This document shows, piece by piece, positions 27,466-38,805 of a DNA stretch of 55,059 bases. Positions within the stretch are counted from its first letter, which is position 1. Each line of letters starts with the position of its first letter. Under the pieces are notes generated by a model. The model had not been told where the DNA came from and ran no database searches. It saw only the letters and a program-made list of their open reading frames with translations. Both the position numbers and the translations under genes were made by a program. Location: positions 1 through 55,059 of the forward strand of contig JBCCMB010000005.1 in the NCBI GenBank assembly GCA_039026555.1, given 5' to 3'. This stretch comes from JBCCMB01 sp039026555. GTDB taxonomy: Bacteria; Pseudomonadota; Alphaproteobacteria; Caulobacterales; Hyphomonadaceae.

Positions 27466-28305
27466 TTAGCGCCCCGCTAGCGCAAGATCGTCGAGATAAC
27501 CTTTCACGCGGGCGTAGTTTGCGCCCATATCGGACAACCCGATACGGCTGATTGAGCGCACATCGACGCGCGATCCAGCGCCGTCCGACCGTACGCGAAT
27601 GGCGATGTCGTCGGTAAAGCCATACCAGGTGCTGGTCTCCGTCGCTTCAATGCGGCCAAGACCGGGTTCGGTCAGCCGCACGGCCCACCCCTGGCGCTCC
27701 GCCGTCGCCACGGCGAGGTCAAACGCCTCATCCATGCTGCGTTCCAAAATCAGCGGTGCCAAAGGCTTGCCGGCCTTATCCCGATAGCTTTCCGTGCTGT
27801 CTTGCAGCTCAGCATTGGATTTGCCCACCGCATCCGGCCAACGTCCGCCTGCGGCCTCGGGAACCACGGGATTGTCTTTGATCTCATTCCAGCCATTCGC
27901 TTCGCGTTCAGCGACGTGCGCGTCTGAAAACGCGATGGGATCCGTCCAATCGGTTTGGATGTCGTGGATGGGCGGCAAGGCCGCCGTATCTTGCCCGATC
28001 CCCGCAATCCGTCCCATCGCCATGCCGCACAGCGCCATGCATATGACGGCGATAATCGCGCCGCGACGCGGCGGCGTCGCGACATTGATAACAAAGGCGC
28101 CGAGCGAGAAGGTTAGCGCCGCTGCGATCAAAAGCACGCCCCATTGGAACGACATTCTCAGCAAGCCGAAACCAATGCTCCACAGCTCAAACCGCGTCCC
28201 CAACGCCGCCGCGATGAACCAAAGCGGGGTCAACACGGTCAGCGCGATCGCGATCGTCAGCGAGTATTTCTGGAATTTATTCATCGGCTGGCGAACGTCA
28301 GGCAT
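27466..28305 (-). CDS. DUF1499 domain membrane protein
   Basis: A 279-residue protein with about three N-terminal membrane helices (residues ~10-95) and a C-terminal DUF1499 domain: IEATETSTWYGFTDDIAIRV, then the segment RVDVRSISRIGLSDMG. The function of DUF1499 is unknown; such proteins occur at the inner membrane. The start at 28305 has AGGAAA 8 bases upstream, located inside the last codons of the acyl-CoA synthetase gene, so the two are translationally linked. It is convergent with the MBL-fold gene, 7 bases apart. Confidence 0.88.
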   Translation of the reverse strand: MPDVRQPMNKFQKYSLTIAIALTVLTPLWFIAAALGTRFELWSIGFGLLRMSFQWGVLLIAAALTFSLGAFVINVATPPRRGAIIAVICMALCGMAMGRIAGIGQDTAALPPIHDIQTDWTDPIAFSDAHVAEREANGWNEIKDNPVVPEAAGGRWPDAVGKSNAELQDSTESYRDKAGKPLAPLILERSMDEAFDLAVATAERQGWAVRLTEPGLGRIEATETSTWYGFTDDIAIRVRSDGAGSRVDVRSISRIGLSDMGANYARVKGYLDDLALAGR

Positions 28306-28314
28306 TTGGATTTC

Positions 28315-29958
<1,644 letters not shown>

Positions 29959-30141
29959 TCTTCTTCTCCCAAATCTGCACGCGATTAGGTCGGCGTCGTG
30001 ATCCGGACGATCGGCGTGAGGATGAAAATTCCGCACGCCGGCCTATCGCGCCGCCAAGCTTCGTCGTTTTGTCTTATCTGGATGAAAGTGTAGCCGCGCC
30101 AAGGGCGCATCGACAACTAGCGCTGCGAAAAGGAAGAAAAA

Positions 30142-31104
30142 GTGACCCAACGTCATCTATTTGCGCTCGCCATCGCTGCTTTCGCGATCGCGGCCTGTAA
30201 GTCCGAGCCGGTCGACCCAACCGCAACGGCCGAAACCGAGCTTCCGTCGAGCGACGCGTTGTTGGGGCCGACGCCGACGAGCCTTTGGGAAAAATTCGAC
30301 TGCGTGCGGGACAACGGCGCCCTTGTCTCAGCGCATCGCGGCGGCCCGCGTGGAGCCTATCCTGAAAACGCGCTGGAAACCTTGCAGCGCACGCTCGACG
30401 CGGCGACGCCCATTCTGGAGATCGATGTCGCGGAGACCAAGGACAGCGTCCTTTTCCTGCTGCACGATACGAACCTAGAGCGTACGACAAACGGCGAAGG
30501 CGTGGCGCGAGACCTGACGTGGGACGAAATTTCTCAGCTCAAACTTACAAACCGGGACGGCGTCACCGCGTTTTCGCCGCCCTCATTGGAGGCGGTCTTG
30601 GATTGGGCGGTGGCGAATAATGCGGTGGTTCAGTTGGACAAAAAGCGCTCCACCTCTTTTACCAAGATCATTGACGCGGTGCGCGCCGCCAAAGCCGCCG
30701 AAAACGTCATTTTGATCACCTACACCTATGATCAAGCCGAAGAGATCGCACAGATCGCGCCCGACCTCATGATGACGGCGACCGTTGAAGACCCGTCAGA
30801 CCTCGACGAATTGGCGCAACGCGGTGTCGACCTCACCCGCTTGATCGCATGGACGGGCACGCGCGCGCCCAATCCCGGCCTTTGGGAAGATGTCCGCGCG
30901 CGCGGGGTCGAAATCGCGTTCGGCACGCTAGGACGACGCGGCGAGCGACTGGACGATCAATACTGGGCGGATCGAGATGGTTCGGAATACAATGAATTGG
31001 TCGACCAAGGCGTGCACCTTGTCGCGACGGACTACTCCGACCGCGTGGCCGATGTAATGGTTGGCGACAATCGTGCGCTGCGCGTATGCGGTTTCGCACG
31101 TTAG
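30142..31104 (+). CDS. Glycerophosphodiester phosphodiesterase, lipoprotein
   Basis: The enzyme hydrolyses glycerophosphodiesters to glycerol-3-phosphate and an alcohol. The 320-residue protein has a lipoprotein signal ending in AAC, then the GDPD-fold motifs: SAHRGGPRGAYPENAL with the catalytic histidine, EIDVAETKDSVLFLLHD with the metal-binding residues, and a C-terminal part typical of TIM-barrel GDPDs. The start is GTG at 30142 with AGGAAG upstream. It is probably anchored facing the periplasm. It is convergent with the thioesterase gene. Confidence 0.9.
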   Translation: MTQRHLFALAIAAFAIAACKSEPVDPTATAETELPSSDALLGPTPTSLWEKFDCVRDNGALVSAHRGGPRGAYPENALETLQRTLDAATPILEIDVAETKDSVLFLLHDTNLERTTNGEGVARDLTWDEISQLKLTNRDGVTAFSPPSLEAVLDWAVANNAVVQLDKKRSTSFTKIIDAVRAAKAAENVILITYTYDQAEEIAQIAPDLMMTATVEDPSDLDELAQRGVDLTRLIAWTGTRAPNPGLWEDVRARGVEIAFGTLGRRGERLDDQYWADRDGSEYNELVDQGVHLVATDYSDRVADVMVGDNRALRVCGFAR

Positions 31105-31113
31105 TAAGGGACG

Positions 31114-31524
31114 CTAATCCGTCACCTTAAACGTCGCATTGGCGCGGGCGATAGTTGCGTCGTCAGCCGTGATAAAACATTGCGCAAAACAAATGCTGCG
31201 GCCGGTCTTCGTGTAGTCGGTGTCAAATTCGATCCACTGGCCCAGCTTCGCAGCGCCCATATAGTCCGTCGTCAGATTGACCGTGACCAAGCCTTTGCCG
31301 ATCTGAACCGCGCAGGACAATCCCATCGCATTGTCGGCCAACGCCGCGATTAAGCCGCCATGCACCATGCCGCGCGAATTGCAGTGCGCGTCGCGTGCAC
31401 GTAGCCCAATCACCACTTTCTCATCCGTCTTCTTCGAAAACAGCGGCTCCCAAGGATCCGTCAGACCCGACTTTCGAAAGTGCGGGCTAAAACCGTCCGG
31501 AACATCAACGTTAGGCGCGTCCAT
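31114..31524 (-). CDS. PaaI-type hot-dog thioesterase
   Basis: A 136-residue protein with the hot-dog thioesterase signature NSRGMVHGGLIAALADNAMG, in which the HGG residues and the acidic residue of the DNA turn form the active site. Such enzymes hydrolyse acyl-CoA thioesters. Its start lies 4 bases from the stop of the AbgT transporter gene, so both probably share a transcript. The substrate is unknown. Confidence 0.88.
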   Translation of the reverse strand: MDAPNVDVPDGFSPHFRKSGLTDPWEPLFSKKTDEKVVIGLRARDAHCNSRGMVHGGLIAALADNAMGLSCAVQIGKGLVTVNLTTDYMGAAKLGQWIEFDTDYTKTGRSICFAQCFITADDATIARANATFKVTD

Positions 31525-31527
31525 CTT

Positions 31528-33183
31528 TTATTCAGCCGCTGCGGTTGGAAGCGCATATTCAACGCCCACACCCGGTCCCAAATCCAGGCCTAGCCCAGCC
31601 CAAACCATCACCAGCGCCAGACCCGATATCATCATATAAATCGAATAAGGGATCATCACGGCCATCAAACTGCCAAGGCCGAAATCGCGCTCCCATCTCT
31701 GTGCGAAGGTCAGAATGAGCGGGAAATAGACCATTAAGGGCGTGACGATGTTTGTAGCGCTGTCTCCCACCCGATATGCGGCCGTCGCCATTTCAGGACT
31801 CACGCCGAGCAGCATCAACATGGGGACCACAACCGGCGCAAGGAACGCCCATTTGGCGCTGGCGGACCCGACGAACAAATTCAAGAACGCGGCGAAGACG
31901 ACGACCACGCCCAACACCGCAAAAATCGGCAATTGCGAGGCCTGTATGGCGTTCGCGCCCTTGACCGCGAAAATCAGGCCCAAATTCGACCAATTGAACA
32001 TGGCGACGAAATGCGCCGCCACAAACGCCAGCACGAGGTAATAGCCCATATCGCGCATGGAGCCGGTCATCATTTCAACCACGTCGCGATGGCCTTTGAT
32101 CGTGCCGGCGCACGCGCCATAAGCCCAAGCGCAGGCGATGAACAAAACGAAAAACCCGGCGACGAGCGAATTGTAGAAGGGGGTAAGACGCGCTTGATAG
32201 GAGCAATCGCCCGCCGCCAGCGCGGCGTCTGGACACGCAGCCTCTTCAATAAGCGGCGTGCCGGGACCAAACACCATCGCCACCCATAAACCCGCAACCA
32301 CCAATGCGGCGACGCCCGCATAAAGAAGTCCGCGGCTCTCGCCCTGGGTAAGCTCCTCGCGCTCCTGCGTCACGGTTTCACCGCTATCCCCGCGAGTCGG
32401 GTCGTAAGGTCCAAGCTTCGGTTCGATAATGCGATCGGTGACGAACCAGATGATCGGCAGGAATAAGAACGTCATTGCAACGATGAAATACCAATTGCCG
32501 GCGATGTTGGTGGGATAATCAGCCACCAATATGCCCGCCGCTTCACTGGTGATGCCTAAGAGTAGCGCGTCCAACTGGCCCATAATCAAGTTTGCCGAAA
32601 ACCCGCCGGACACGCCGGCCGCGCCGGCCGCGATGCCCGCGATGGGATGACGCCCCGCCGCTGCGAACACGATGCCCGCCAGCGGGATCAACACCACATA
32701 AGCTGCATCGGCCGCCAAATTGCCGAGCATGGCGATCAAGCCGATTAACGGGGTCAGCAAGTATTTGGGCGCATCGCCGACGGCGGCGCGCATTGCGGTG
32801 CCAAAAAGCCCTGCGCGCTCCGCAACGCCGGCGCCCAGCATCACCGTTAGAACAAGCCCGAGCGGATGAAAGTGCGCAAACGTTTCCGGCATGTCGACGA
32901 CAAGCCGGCGTAGATTGTCCGCAGAAAACAGACTCTGAGCGGAGATGATACCGTCTGCGCCAATACCGAAGCGCGCTTTTTGGCTCTCCGGCATGCCAGC
33001 TAAAATCTGGTCGCTCAAAATCTCGGAAAGACCCGTAAGGTCGGCGATCACCGAAATTCCGGCGAGGCCGGCGATGAGATATAGAAATAGGAAAACAGGG
33101 TCGGGTAACGCGTTTCCGGTGCGTTCAATCCACCCCAAAAACCCGCGTTGCGGCTCCGGCGCGCCGGCCGTCGTTTCGCTCAT
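31528..33183 (-). CDS. AbgT-family transporter
   Basis: A 551-residue membrane protein of the AbgT family (p-aminobenzoyl-glutamate uptake or sulfonamide/antifolate efflux). It has about eleven membrane helices, the re-entrant signature GVSGGFSANLIMGQLDALLLG, and the C-terminal repeat with YRVGDSATNIVTPLM. A periplasmic insert with two cysteines (EEAACPDAALAAGDCSY) is typical of the group. The thioesterase gene follows within 4 bases. A role in p-aminobenzoate compounds is family knowledge, not visible here. Confidence 0.92.
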   Translation of the reverse strand: MSETTAGAPEPQRGFLGWIERTGNALPDPVFLFLYLIAGLAGISVIADLTGLSEILSDQILAGMPESQKARFGIGADGIISAQSLFSADNLRRLVVDMPETFAHFHPLGLVLTVMLGAGVAERAGLFGTAMRAAVGDAPKYLLTPLIGLIAMLGNLAADAAYVVLIPLAGIVFAAAGRHPIAGIAAGAAGVSGGFSANLIMGQLDALLLGITSEAAGILVADYPTNIAGNWYFIVAMTFLFLPIIWFVTDRIIEPKLGPYDPTRGDSGETVTQEREELTQGESRGLLYAGVAALVVAGLWVAMVFGPGTPLIEEAACPDAALAAGDCSYQARLTPFYNSLVAGFFVLFIACAWAYGACAGTIKGHRDVVEMMTGSMRDMGYYLVLAFVAAHFVAMFNWSNLGLIFAVKGANAIQASQLPIFAVLGVVVVFAAFLNLFVGSASAKWAFLAPVVVPMLMLLGVSPEMATAAYRVGDSATNIVTPLMVYFPLILTFAQRWERDFGLGSLMAVMIPYSIYMMISGLALVMVWAGLGLDLGPGVGVEYALPTAAAE

Positions 33184-33265
33184 CTGGTATGCTCCACTGC
33201 CCTGACGCGCTTATGCGGCGCGAATGCGGCGGCGGCGTCAAGAGGGAGCATGCGTAAAGCCATAA

Positions 33266-33301
33266 TCGCCTCGCCCGCCGATTGAGCGGCGAGCGAGGCG
33301 A
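33266..33301 (-). terminator. Hairpin terminator downstream of the H-NS-like gene
   Basis: A 14-bp stem with one C-A mismatch (outer arms TCGCCTCGC at 33266-33274 and GCGAGGCGA at 33293-33301; inner arms CGCCG and CGGCG) and a six-base loop. It lies 46 bases after the stop of the minus-strand H-NS-like gene. The T-content downstream on that strand is modest. Confidence 0.55.
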
Positions 33302-33347
33302 CACGACTTATGACGACGAAATGGCCTGATTAGTTTGCGGCTTCCGA

Positions 33348-33752
33348 TTAAACCGCCAAATCCGCACGCGATTTACCACGCTTACTCTCATATTGGCGCA
33401 GCCAAGACGGCGCTGGGCCACGGCCGGACCATGTCTTGCCCGTTTCCGGATCCCGGAACTTAACGCCCGTCTTGGCGCCTTTGGCAGGCTTGGCGCCTTT
33501 GGCGGGCGCAAGTTTTTTGGGAGCAGCGGCTACGCTTTTTGCAGCGGCGCGCGGTTTACGCGTCTTCCGCATCACTTTGCGAACTTCAGGCACACCCTCT
33601 TGATTCATATAGCTTTTAAGGCGCTCAAGACGTTTTTCGATCGTCCCCACTTCGGCGCTCGCAAGCGCATCCAGGCGGGTTTCAATCGCGTCTTTCAAAT
33701 CCAGCATCTCGTCGATGCTAAGATCTTCAACTGAGATCTTCGTATCAGTCAT
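33348..33752 (-). CDS. H-NS family histone-like protein
   Basis: A 134-residue nucleoid protein. The N-terminal ~60 residues are a predicted coiled-coil for dimerisation (SIDEMLDLKDAIETRLDAL). A Lys/Ala-rich linker (AKGAKPAKGAKTG) follows, then the C-terminal DNA-binding motif GKTWSGRGPAPSWL. Such proteins coat AT-rich or foreign DNA. I place the start at 33752 because GGAG lies 8 bases upstream; an upstream ATG at 33767 has no site. It is divergent from the DNA ligase gene. Confidence 0.87.
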   Translation of the reverse strand: MTDTKISVEDLSIDEMLDLKDAIETRLDALASAEVGTIEKRLERLKSYMNQEGVPEVRKVMRKTRKPRAAAKSVAAAPKKLAPAKGAKPAKGAKTGVKFRDPETGKTWSGRGPAPSWLRQYESKRGKSRADLAV

Positions 33753-33949
33753 TCTGGTCTCCGTCATAAGGCCGGGCCGGCCGTTTTTGGGCACTCTATC
33801 CCCGAAAGCGTGCGGCGTTTTTGCGCGCATCGCATTGGAATGCAATATCGGCGCCTTTCCGTACGGAGCCAGCCTTTACAGCTTAGACCGCATCATTCAC
33901 GGACATAAATCGCCTGTGCGGCGACCTGCGCGCGCGCTATATGGCGTCC

Positions 33950-35578
33950 ATGCAGAGTTTCGCCGCGCTTTTGGATCGATTGATTCTGACGCCTGGACGC
34001 AATGGCAAGATCGCGACCCTAAAGGCGTATTTCGCGGAAACGCCGGACCCGGCGCGCGGCTGGGCTTTAGCGGCGATTGCAGGCGATCTCGACATTTCAA
34101 GCGTGAAACCGGCCATGCTGCGTGCGTCGGTAGAAGCCCGGATGGATCCTCAATTGTTTCGCCTGTCTTATGATTATGTGGGCGACATGGCCGAAACGAT
34201 CTCTCTGGTATGGCCGGAAAAGCCCGGCGCCAATCGCGTCCCTCCGCTCAACGAGATCGTCGAGACGCTGCAAGCCGCGACGCGCGCCCAAGGCCCGAAA
34301 CTGGTGGAAGGTTGGTTAGACGCATTGCCGGTCGAAGGGCGTTGGGCGCTTATCAAACTTGTCACGGGCGGTTTACGCATCGGCGTCTCCGCCCGCCTGG
34401 TCAAACAAGCAGCTGCGGATTTCGGCGGCGTCCCGGTCACAGAGATTGAAGAGATCTGGCATGGCTTGGAGCCGCCCTATTCGGACTTGTTCGAATGGCT
34501 GGACGGACGCGGCGAGAAGCCCTCGCCAGATCTGCGCGCACCTTTCCGCCCAGTTATGCTTGCGCATGCGCTGGTCCCAAAAAGCAAACGCGAGGATAGC
34601 GACGCCGTTGATACAGGTTTGATCGAGCCGAACACTTTTGCAGCCGAATGGAAATGGGACGGCGTCCGCGTTCAAGCGGCTGCAGAAGGCGAGACACGAC
34701 GTATCTACACGCGGACCGGAGATGATATCTCGCACACCTTCCCCGACGTGGTCGCCGCCTTGACCTTCGACGCCGCGATTGATGGCGAGCTTTTGGTGCG
34801 TACGCCCGAGGGGGCCGTCGCCCCGTTCAATGATTTGCAGCAGCGCTTGAACCGCAAAACGGTCACCGCCAAACAAATGGCCGCGCGTCCCGCCTTCATC
34901 CGCGCCTATGATCTGTTGCAAGAGGGCGACAAGGATCTGCGATCACTTCCGTTTGCGGAACGGCGCAAAAGGCTGGAGCGGTTTGTCGTAACGCTGGGAT
35001 CGGACCGGATCGACTTATCCCCCCTTGTTCCGTTTTCGAGCGCCGAGGAGCTGGACGCAGTGCGCGCGCATCCGCCAACGCCCGAGATCGAGGGCGTGAT
35101 GCTCAAACGCTGGGACGCTCCCTATAAAGCTGGCCGGCCAAAGGGGCCCTGGTTCAAATGGAAACGGGATCCGTTTTTGATCGATGCGGTATTGATGTAT
35201 GCGCAGCGCGGGCACGGCAAACGCTCCAGCTACTATTCCGACTTCACCTTCGGCGTATGGCGAACCAAGGACAAAGGCGACGAGCTAGCTCCTGTGGGCA
35301 AAGCCTATTTCGGGTTTACAGACGATGAGTTGAAGCAGCTCGACAAGTTTGTGCGCGACAACACGGTGGACACTTTCGGCCCTGTGCGCGCCGTCGCTGC
35401 AACCAAAACATCCGGCCTCGTTTTAGAAGTCGCATTCGAGGGTCTACATCGCAGCCCGCGCCACAAATCCGGCGTCGCGATGCGATTTCCGCGTATACAT
35501 CGCATTCGCTGGGACAAGCCGACCGCGGAGGCGGATCGGATTGAGGCGTTAGAAGCGCTTTTGCCGCCTAGCGCGTAA
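33950..35578 (+). CDS. ATP-dependent DNA ligase
   Basis: The enzyme seals nicks through a ligase-adenylate. The ~542-residue protein has an N-terminal DNA-binding domain (residues 1-200), the adenylation motif EWKWDGVR with nucleophile Lys235, further nucleotidyltransferase motifs including DGELL, KRWDAPYKAGRPKGPWFKWKR, and a C-terminal OB-fold. This is the bacterial ligase type usually grouped with an Lhr-like helicase, an MBL exonuclease and a PdeM-type phosphoesterase; none of these is adjacent here. The ATG at 33950 fits relatives; one at 33941 is equally open and neither has a good ribosome-binding site. Confidence 0.92.
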   Translation: MQSFAALLDRLILTPGRNGKIATLKAYFAETPDPARGWALAAIAGDLDISSVKPAMLRASVEARMDPQLFRLSYDYVGDMAETISLVWPEKPGANRVPPLNEIVETLQAATRAQGPKLVEGWLDALPVEGRWALIKLVTGGLRIGVSARLVKQAAADFGGVPVTEIEEIWHGLEPPYSDLFEWLDGRGEKPSPDLRAPFRPVMLAHALVPKSKREDSDAVDTGLIEPNTFAAEWKWDGVRVQAAAEGETRRIYTRTGDDISHTFPDVVAALTFDAAIDGELLVRTPEGAVAPFNDLQQRLNRKTVTAKQMAARPAFIRAYDLLQEGDKDLRSLPFAERRKRLERFVVTLGSDRIDLSPLVPFSSAEELDAVRAHPPTPEIEGVMLKRWDAPYKAGRPKGPWFKWKRDPFLIDAVLMYAQRGHGKRSSYYSDFTFGVWRTKDKGDELAPVGKAYFGFTDDELKQLDKFVRDNTVDTFGPVRAVAATKTSGLVLEVAFEGLHRSPRHKSGVAMRFPRIHRIRWDKPTAEADRIEALEALLPPSA

Positions 35579-35666
35579 TCGCAAGCGGCTATCGATTTTA
35601 TCGACAAATCACCGTCATTTACGTGCAGTATTTGAAGATTGGGATGGTGATTCCTGGAGACTGAAC

Positions 35667-36488
35667 ATGACTATCGATTTTGCAGATCTTTGGACGACTT
35701 ACGAAGGTGCGATCCTCGCTTTCGGCATGAAGGCGCTTGGCGCGTTGATCGTTTTACTCATCGGATTGCGAATCGCCGGCTGGCTGGCGGGTCTTGTCCG
35801 CAAAGTAGCGATGAAGCGCGAGGACATCGACGACACGCTGGGCAATTTCTTCGCGAGTATAATACGCTGGGCTGTCACGGCGGCGGTGTTTATAGCTGCG
35901 CTTCAAGTGTTCGGCGTCCAAGCGACATCTTTGGTCGCCATTTTGGGCGCGCTGACGCTCGCCATCGGCCTCTCCTTACAGGGCGCCCTCGGCAACATCG
36001 CGGCAGGCGTGATGATCATGTTGTTCCGGCCCTATCAATTGGGCGATTTTGTCGAAACCGCCGGGGCCAGCGGCACAGTGAAGGACATCAATCTGTTCCA
36101 AACCGTTTTGGCCACACCGGATAATGTGAAGATCATGGTGCCGAACAGCCAAGCGATTGACGGCGTGATTAAGAATTATTCCGGCTATCCGACGCGCCGT
36201 GTAGATGTGACGTTCGGCATTGATTACGCAGACGATATGGACCGCGCAATCCAGGTGATCACCGCCGTAATCACCGCGGATGAGCGCATTTTCAAGGATC
36301 CGGAACCCTTTGTAAAAATAGCGAATTTAGGCGACAGCTCTGTAGATATCGCCACAAGATCCTGGGTGAACGCGCCGGATTATTGGGACGTTTATTTTGA
36401 CCTCACCAAAAACGTCAAATCGGCTCTGGATGCGGCGAATATCTCTATCCCCTACCCGCATACCGTCATGGTTCAACGCGCCAGCTAA
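35667..36488 (+). CDS. mscS: Small-conductance mechanosensitive channel (MscS family)
   Basis: A 273-residue channel with three membrane helices, the pore helix containing ALTLAIGLSLQGALGNIAAGV, and the cytoplasmic beta-domain with PYQLGDFVE and VPNSQAIDGVIKNYS. It opens under membrane tension to release solutes in osmotic downshock. The start has GGAG 8 bases upstream. The gene is closed by a strong hairpin at 36511-36539. Confidence 0.95.
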   Translation: MTIDFADLWTTYEGAILAFGMKALGALIVLLIGLRIAGWLAGLVRKVAMKREDIDDTLGNFFASIIRWAVTAAVFIAALQVFGVQATSLVAILGALTLAIGLSLQGALGNIAAGVMIMLFRPYQLGDFVETAGASGTVKDINLFQTVLATPDNVKIMVPNSQAIDGVIKNYSGYPTRRVDVTFGIDYADDMDRAIQVITAVITADERIFKDPEPFVKIANLGDSSVDIATRSWVNAPDYWDVYFDLTKNVKSALDAANISIPYPHTVMVQRAS

Positions 36489-36510
36489 GCTACCTAATCG
36501 CCGGAACAGA

Positions 36511-36545
36511 AAAGGCCGTCTTCGTGAAGAAGACGGCCTTCTTTC
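36511..36545. terminator. Bidirectional terminator between mscS and folE
   Basis: A perfect 12-bp stem (36511-36522 with 36528-36539) with loop GTGAA, followed on the plus strand by a T-rich tail and preceded by an A-rich stretch that gives T's for the minus strand. It serves the convergent mscS and folE genes. Confidence 0.85.
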
Positions 36546-36566
36546 AACCTTTTAAGGTCTGTTCGA

Positions 36567-37181
36567 TTAGCGTTCGCAAAGACGCAAGAAGCGCTCGCGA
36601 AGCTCCCGATCGGTTTTGAACACGCCGGTAAACTGCGTGGTGATCGTCGACACGTCGGGATGGTGCACGCCGCGCGTGGTCATGCATTGGTGCTGAGCAT
36701 CTATCATCACCGCCACGCCCGCAGGTTTCAGGCTTTCCGTGATAGCGTCGCAAATTTGCGCCGTCATGGTTTCCTGCGTTTGCAGGCGCTTCGAGTAGAT
36801 CTCAACGACGCGCGCAAGTTTGGAAATTCCGACGACCGAATTGGTGGGCATGTAAGCGACATACGCCTTACCAAGGAAGGGCGCGATGTGGTGCTCGCAA
36901 TGGCTTTCCACTTCGATCTCGCGCAACATGACGATGTCGTCGTAGCCCTGCACGTCTTCAAAAGTCCTCGACAGATAATCAATGGGGTCTTCCCTATACC
37001 CGGAAAACCATTCCTCATAAGCTTTGACAACGCGTTTGGGCGTATCGATCAACCCTTCGCGCTTAGGATCGTCGCCGGTCCAAGCCAGCAGGGTCCTTAC
37101 GGCGTCTTCCGCCTCTTCGCGCGTGGGGCGCGCCACGGTATCGGCGCGGTCTTTGACCTCGCCCTTCACAACTGCGTCCAT
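36567..37181 (-). CDS. folE: GTP cyclohydrolase I
   Basis: The 204-residue enzyme converts GTP to dihydroneopterin triphosphate, the first step of folate and pterin synthesis. The zinc motif EVESHCEHHIAPFLG, the stretch SVVGISKLARVVEIYSKRLQ, and the C-terminal QHQCMTTRGVH segment with the second zinc cysteine are all present. It is monocistronic between the hairpin at 36511 and a divergent cysS promoter region. Confidence 0.96.
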   Translation of the reverse strand: MDAVVKGEVKDRADTVARPTREEAEDAVRTLLAWTGDDPKREGLIDTPKRVVKAYEEWFSGYREDPIDYLSRTFEDVQGYDDIVMLREIEVESHCEHHIAPFLGKAYVAYMPTNSVVGISKLARVVEIYSKRLQTQETMTAQICDAITESLKPAGVAVMIDAQHQCMTTRGVHHPDVSTITTQFTGVFKTDRELRERFLRLCER

Positions 37182-37398
37182 GAAAATGGAACCTTTCTAA
37201 ACTGAGGGACAGGGGTCGAGCCGGGGCGGTCGTTTAAAGGCCCGTAATGACCGATCTTCGACAACCCGGACTTAACGCCCGCCCGAATTTCTACCCTCAG
37301 GGCACGACAGCAAGATAGTACCGGATTGCGCTTCGTCCAACCGGCGTGCATTGGAAGACTGCAAATTGACCGACACGCGAACGGACGACTCGCCGACT

Positions 37399-38784
37399 AT
37401 GGACATTCGACTAACCAACACGTTGAGCCGCAAAAAAGAGGTGTTTACGCCTCAAGATCCAAAGCGCGTGACGCTTTATGTGTGCGGCCCAACCGTTTAT
37501 TCCATCGCCCATATCGGCAATTTCCGGCCAGTGGTCGCGTTTGACGTGCTGTTTCGATTGTTGCGCACCGTCTACGGCGAAAAGCATGTGGTCTACGCCG
37601 CCAACATTACCGACATCGACGATAAGATCATTGCAGCTTCCCTAAAGTCAGGCGAGCCGATTAAGGCGATTACGGAGAAGTATGAAGCGCTTTATCTGGC
37701 GGATTCCGCCTCGTTGAACGCCCTGCCGCCGACTTTCCGCCCACATGCGACCGAGCATATGGACGAGATGATTGCGATGATGCGCACTTTGGAAGACAAA
37801 GGCCACGCCTACCAAACGCGCTCGGGCCTGTTGTTCAATGTGCCGTCCATGCGCGATTACGGGAAGCTCTCAAGGCGAGACCGCGACGAGATGATCGCTG
37901 GCGCGCGCGTCGATATTGCGTCCGACAAAATCGACCCTGCGGATTTCTCACTTTGGAAGGCGGCGAAGCCGGACGAACCCGAAGATGCGCAATGGGACAG
38001 CCCATGGGGCAAGGGGCGGCCCGGCTGGCATATCGAATGCTCGGCCATGATTGCCGGCACTTTGGGCGAAACCATCGACATTCATGGCGGCGGGATTGAT
38101 CTGCAATTCCCGCATCATGAAAACGAAATCGCACAATCAGAGTGCACCCACGGCGTGCAATTGGCGAGATACTGGCTGCACAACGGGTTTGTCGATTTTG
38201 GCGCCGAGAAGATGTCGAAAAGCCTGGGGAATGTGCTGACCGTGCATGAATTGCTGGAGACGCATCGCGGTGAAACGCTGCGCCTGGCGTTGATGTCCGC
38301 GCATTATCGCCAACCTCTGGATTGGACGGAGGCGCTGTTGGAGCAATCCAAGACGACGCTCGATCGCGCCTACGGCGCGCTGCGGCGGGTTTGGGATGTC
38401 GGCTATGGCGCGGCGACCGACGCCGGCGTGATCAATGCGTTGAAGGATGATCTCAACACGCCGCAAGCCTTGGCGGAATTTGCGCGCTTGGCGAATGAAG
38501 CGAACCGCGCCGCCGATCAGGCCGACGAAGCGGCGATGATCTCAGCAAAAGCCAATTTGCTCACCGCCGGAGACTTGCTGGGCCTTTTGCAATCCTCCCC
38601 GCGCGATTGGGAAAAGGGCGCCGACGCCGACGACACCGCCCGGATCGACGCAGCGGTCCAAGCGCGGATAGATGCGCGCAACGCTAAGAATTGGGCTGAG
38701 GCGGACCGTATTCGCGATACTCTCGCTGCTGAAGGGGTCGAAATCATGGACGGTCCCAATGGCAGCACATGGCGGAAAGTCTAA
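37399..38784 (+). CDS. cysS: Cysteinyl-tRNA synthetase
   Basis: A class I synthetase that charges tRNA-Cys. Starting at 37399 the protein has 461 residues: the HIGH-type motif CGPTVYSIAHIGNFRP near residue 30, the zinc-binding region with GWHIECSAMI and HHENEIAQSE, and KMSKSLGN for ATP binding, followed by the C-terminal DALR-like helices. I prefer 37399 because relatives begin with this MDIRLTNTL segment; a TTG at 37351 is in frame. No good ribosome-binding site is seen for either. Confidence 0.95.
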   Translation: MDIRLTNTLSRKKEVFTPQDPKRVTLYVCGPTVYSIAHIGNFRPVVAFDVLFRLLRTVYGEKHVVYAANITDIDDKIIAASLKSGEPIKAITEKYEALYLADSASLNALPPTFRPHATEHMDEMIAMMRTLEDKGHAYQTRSGLLFNVPSMRDYGKLSRRDRDEMIAGARVDIASDKIDPADFSLWKAAKPDEPEDAQWDSPWGKGRPGWHIECSAMIAGTLGETIDIHGGGIDLQFPHHENEIAQSECTHGVQLARYWLHNGFVDFGAEKMSKSLGNVLTVHELLETHRGETLRLALMSAHYRQPLDWTEALLEQSKTTLDRAYGALRRVWDVGYGAATDAGVINALKDDLNTPQALAEFARLANEANRAADQADEAAMISAKANLLTAGDLLGLLQSSPRDWEKGADADDTARIDAAVQARIDARNAKNWAEADRIRDTLAAEGVEIMDGPNGSTWRKV

Positions 38785-38805
38785 CCATAGGGACGCACGA
38801 CACTT

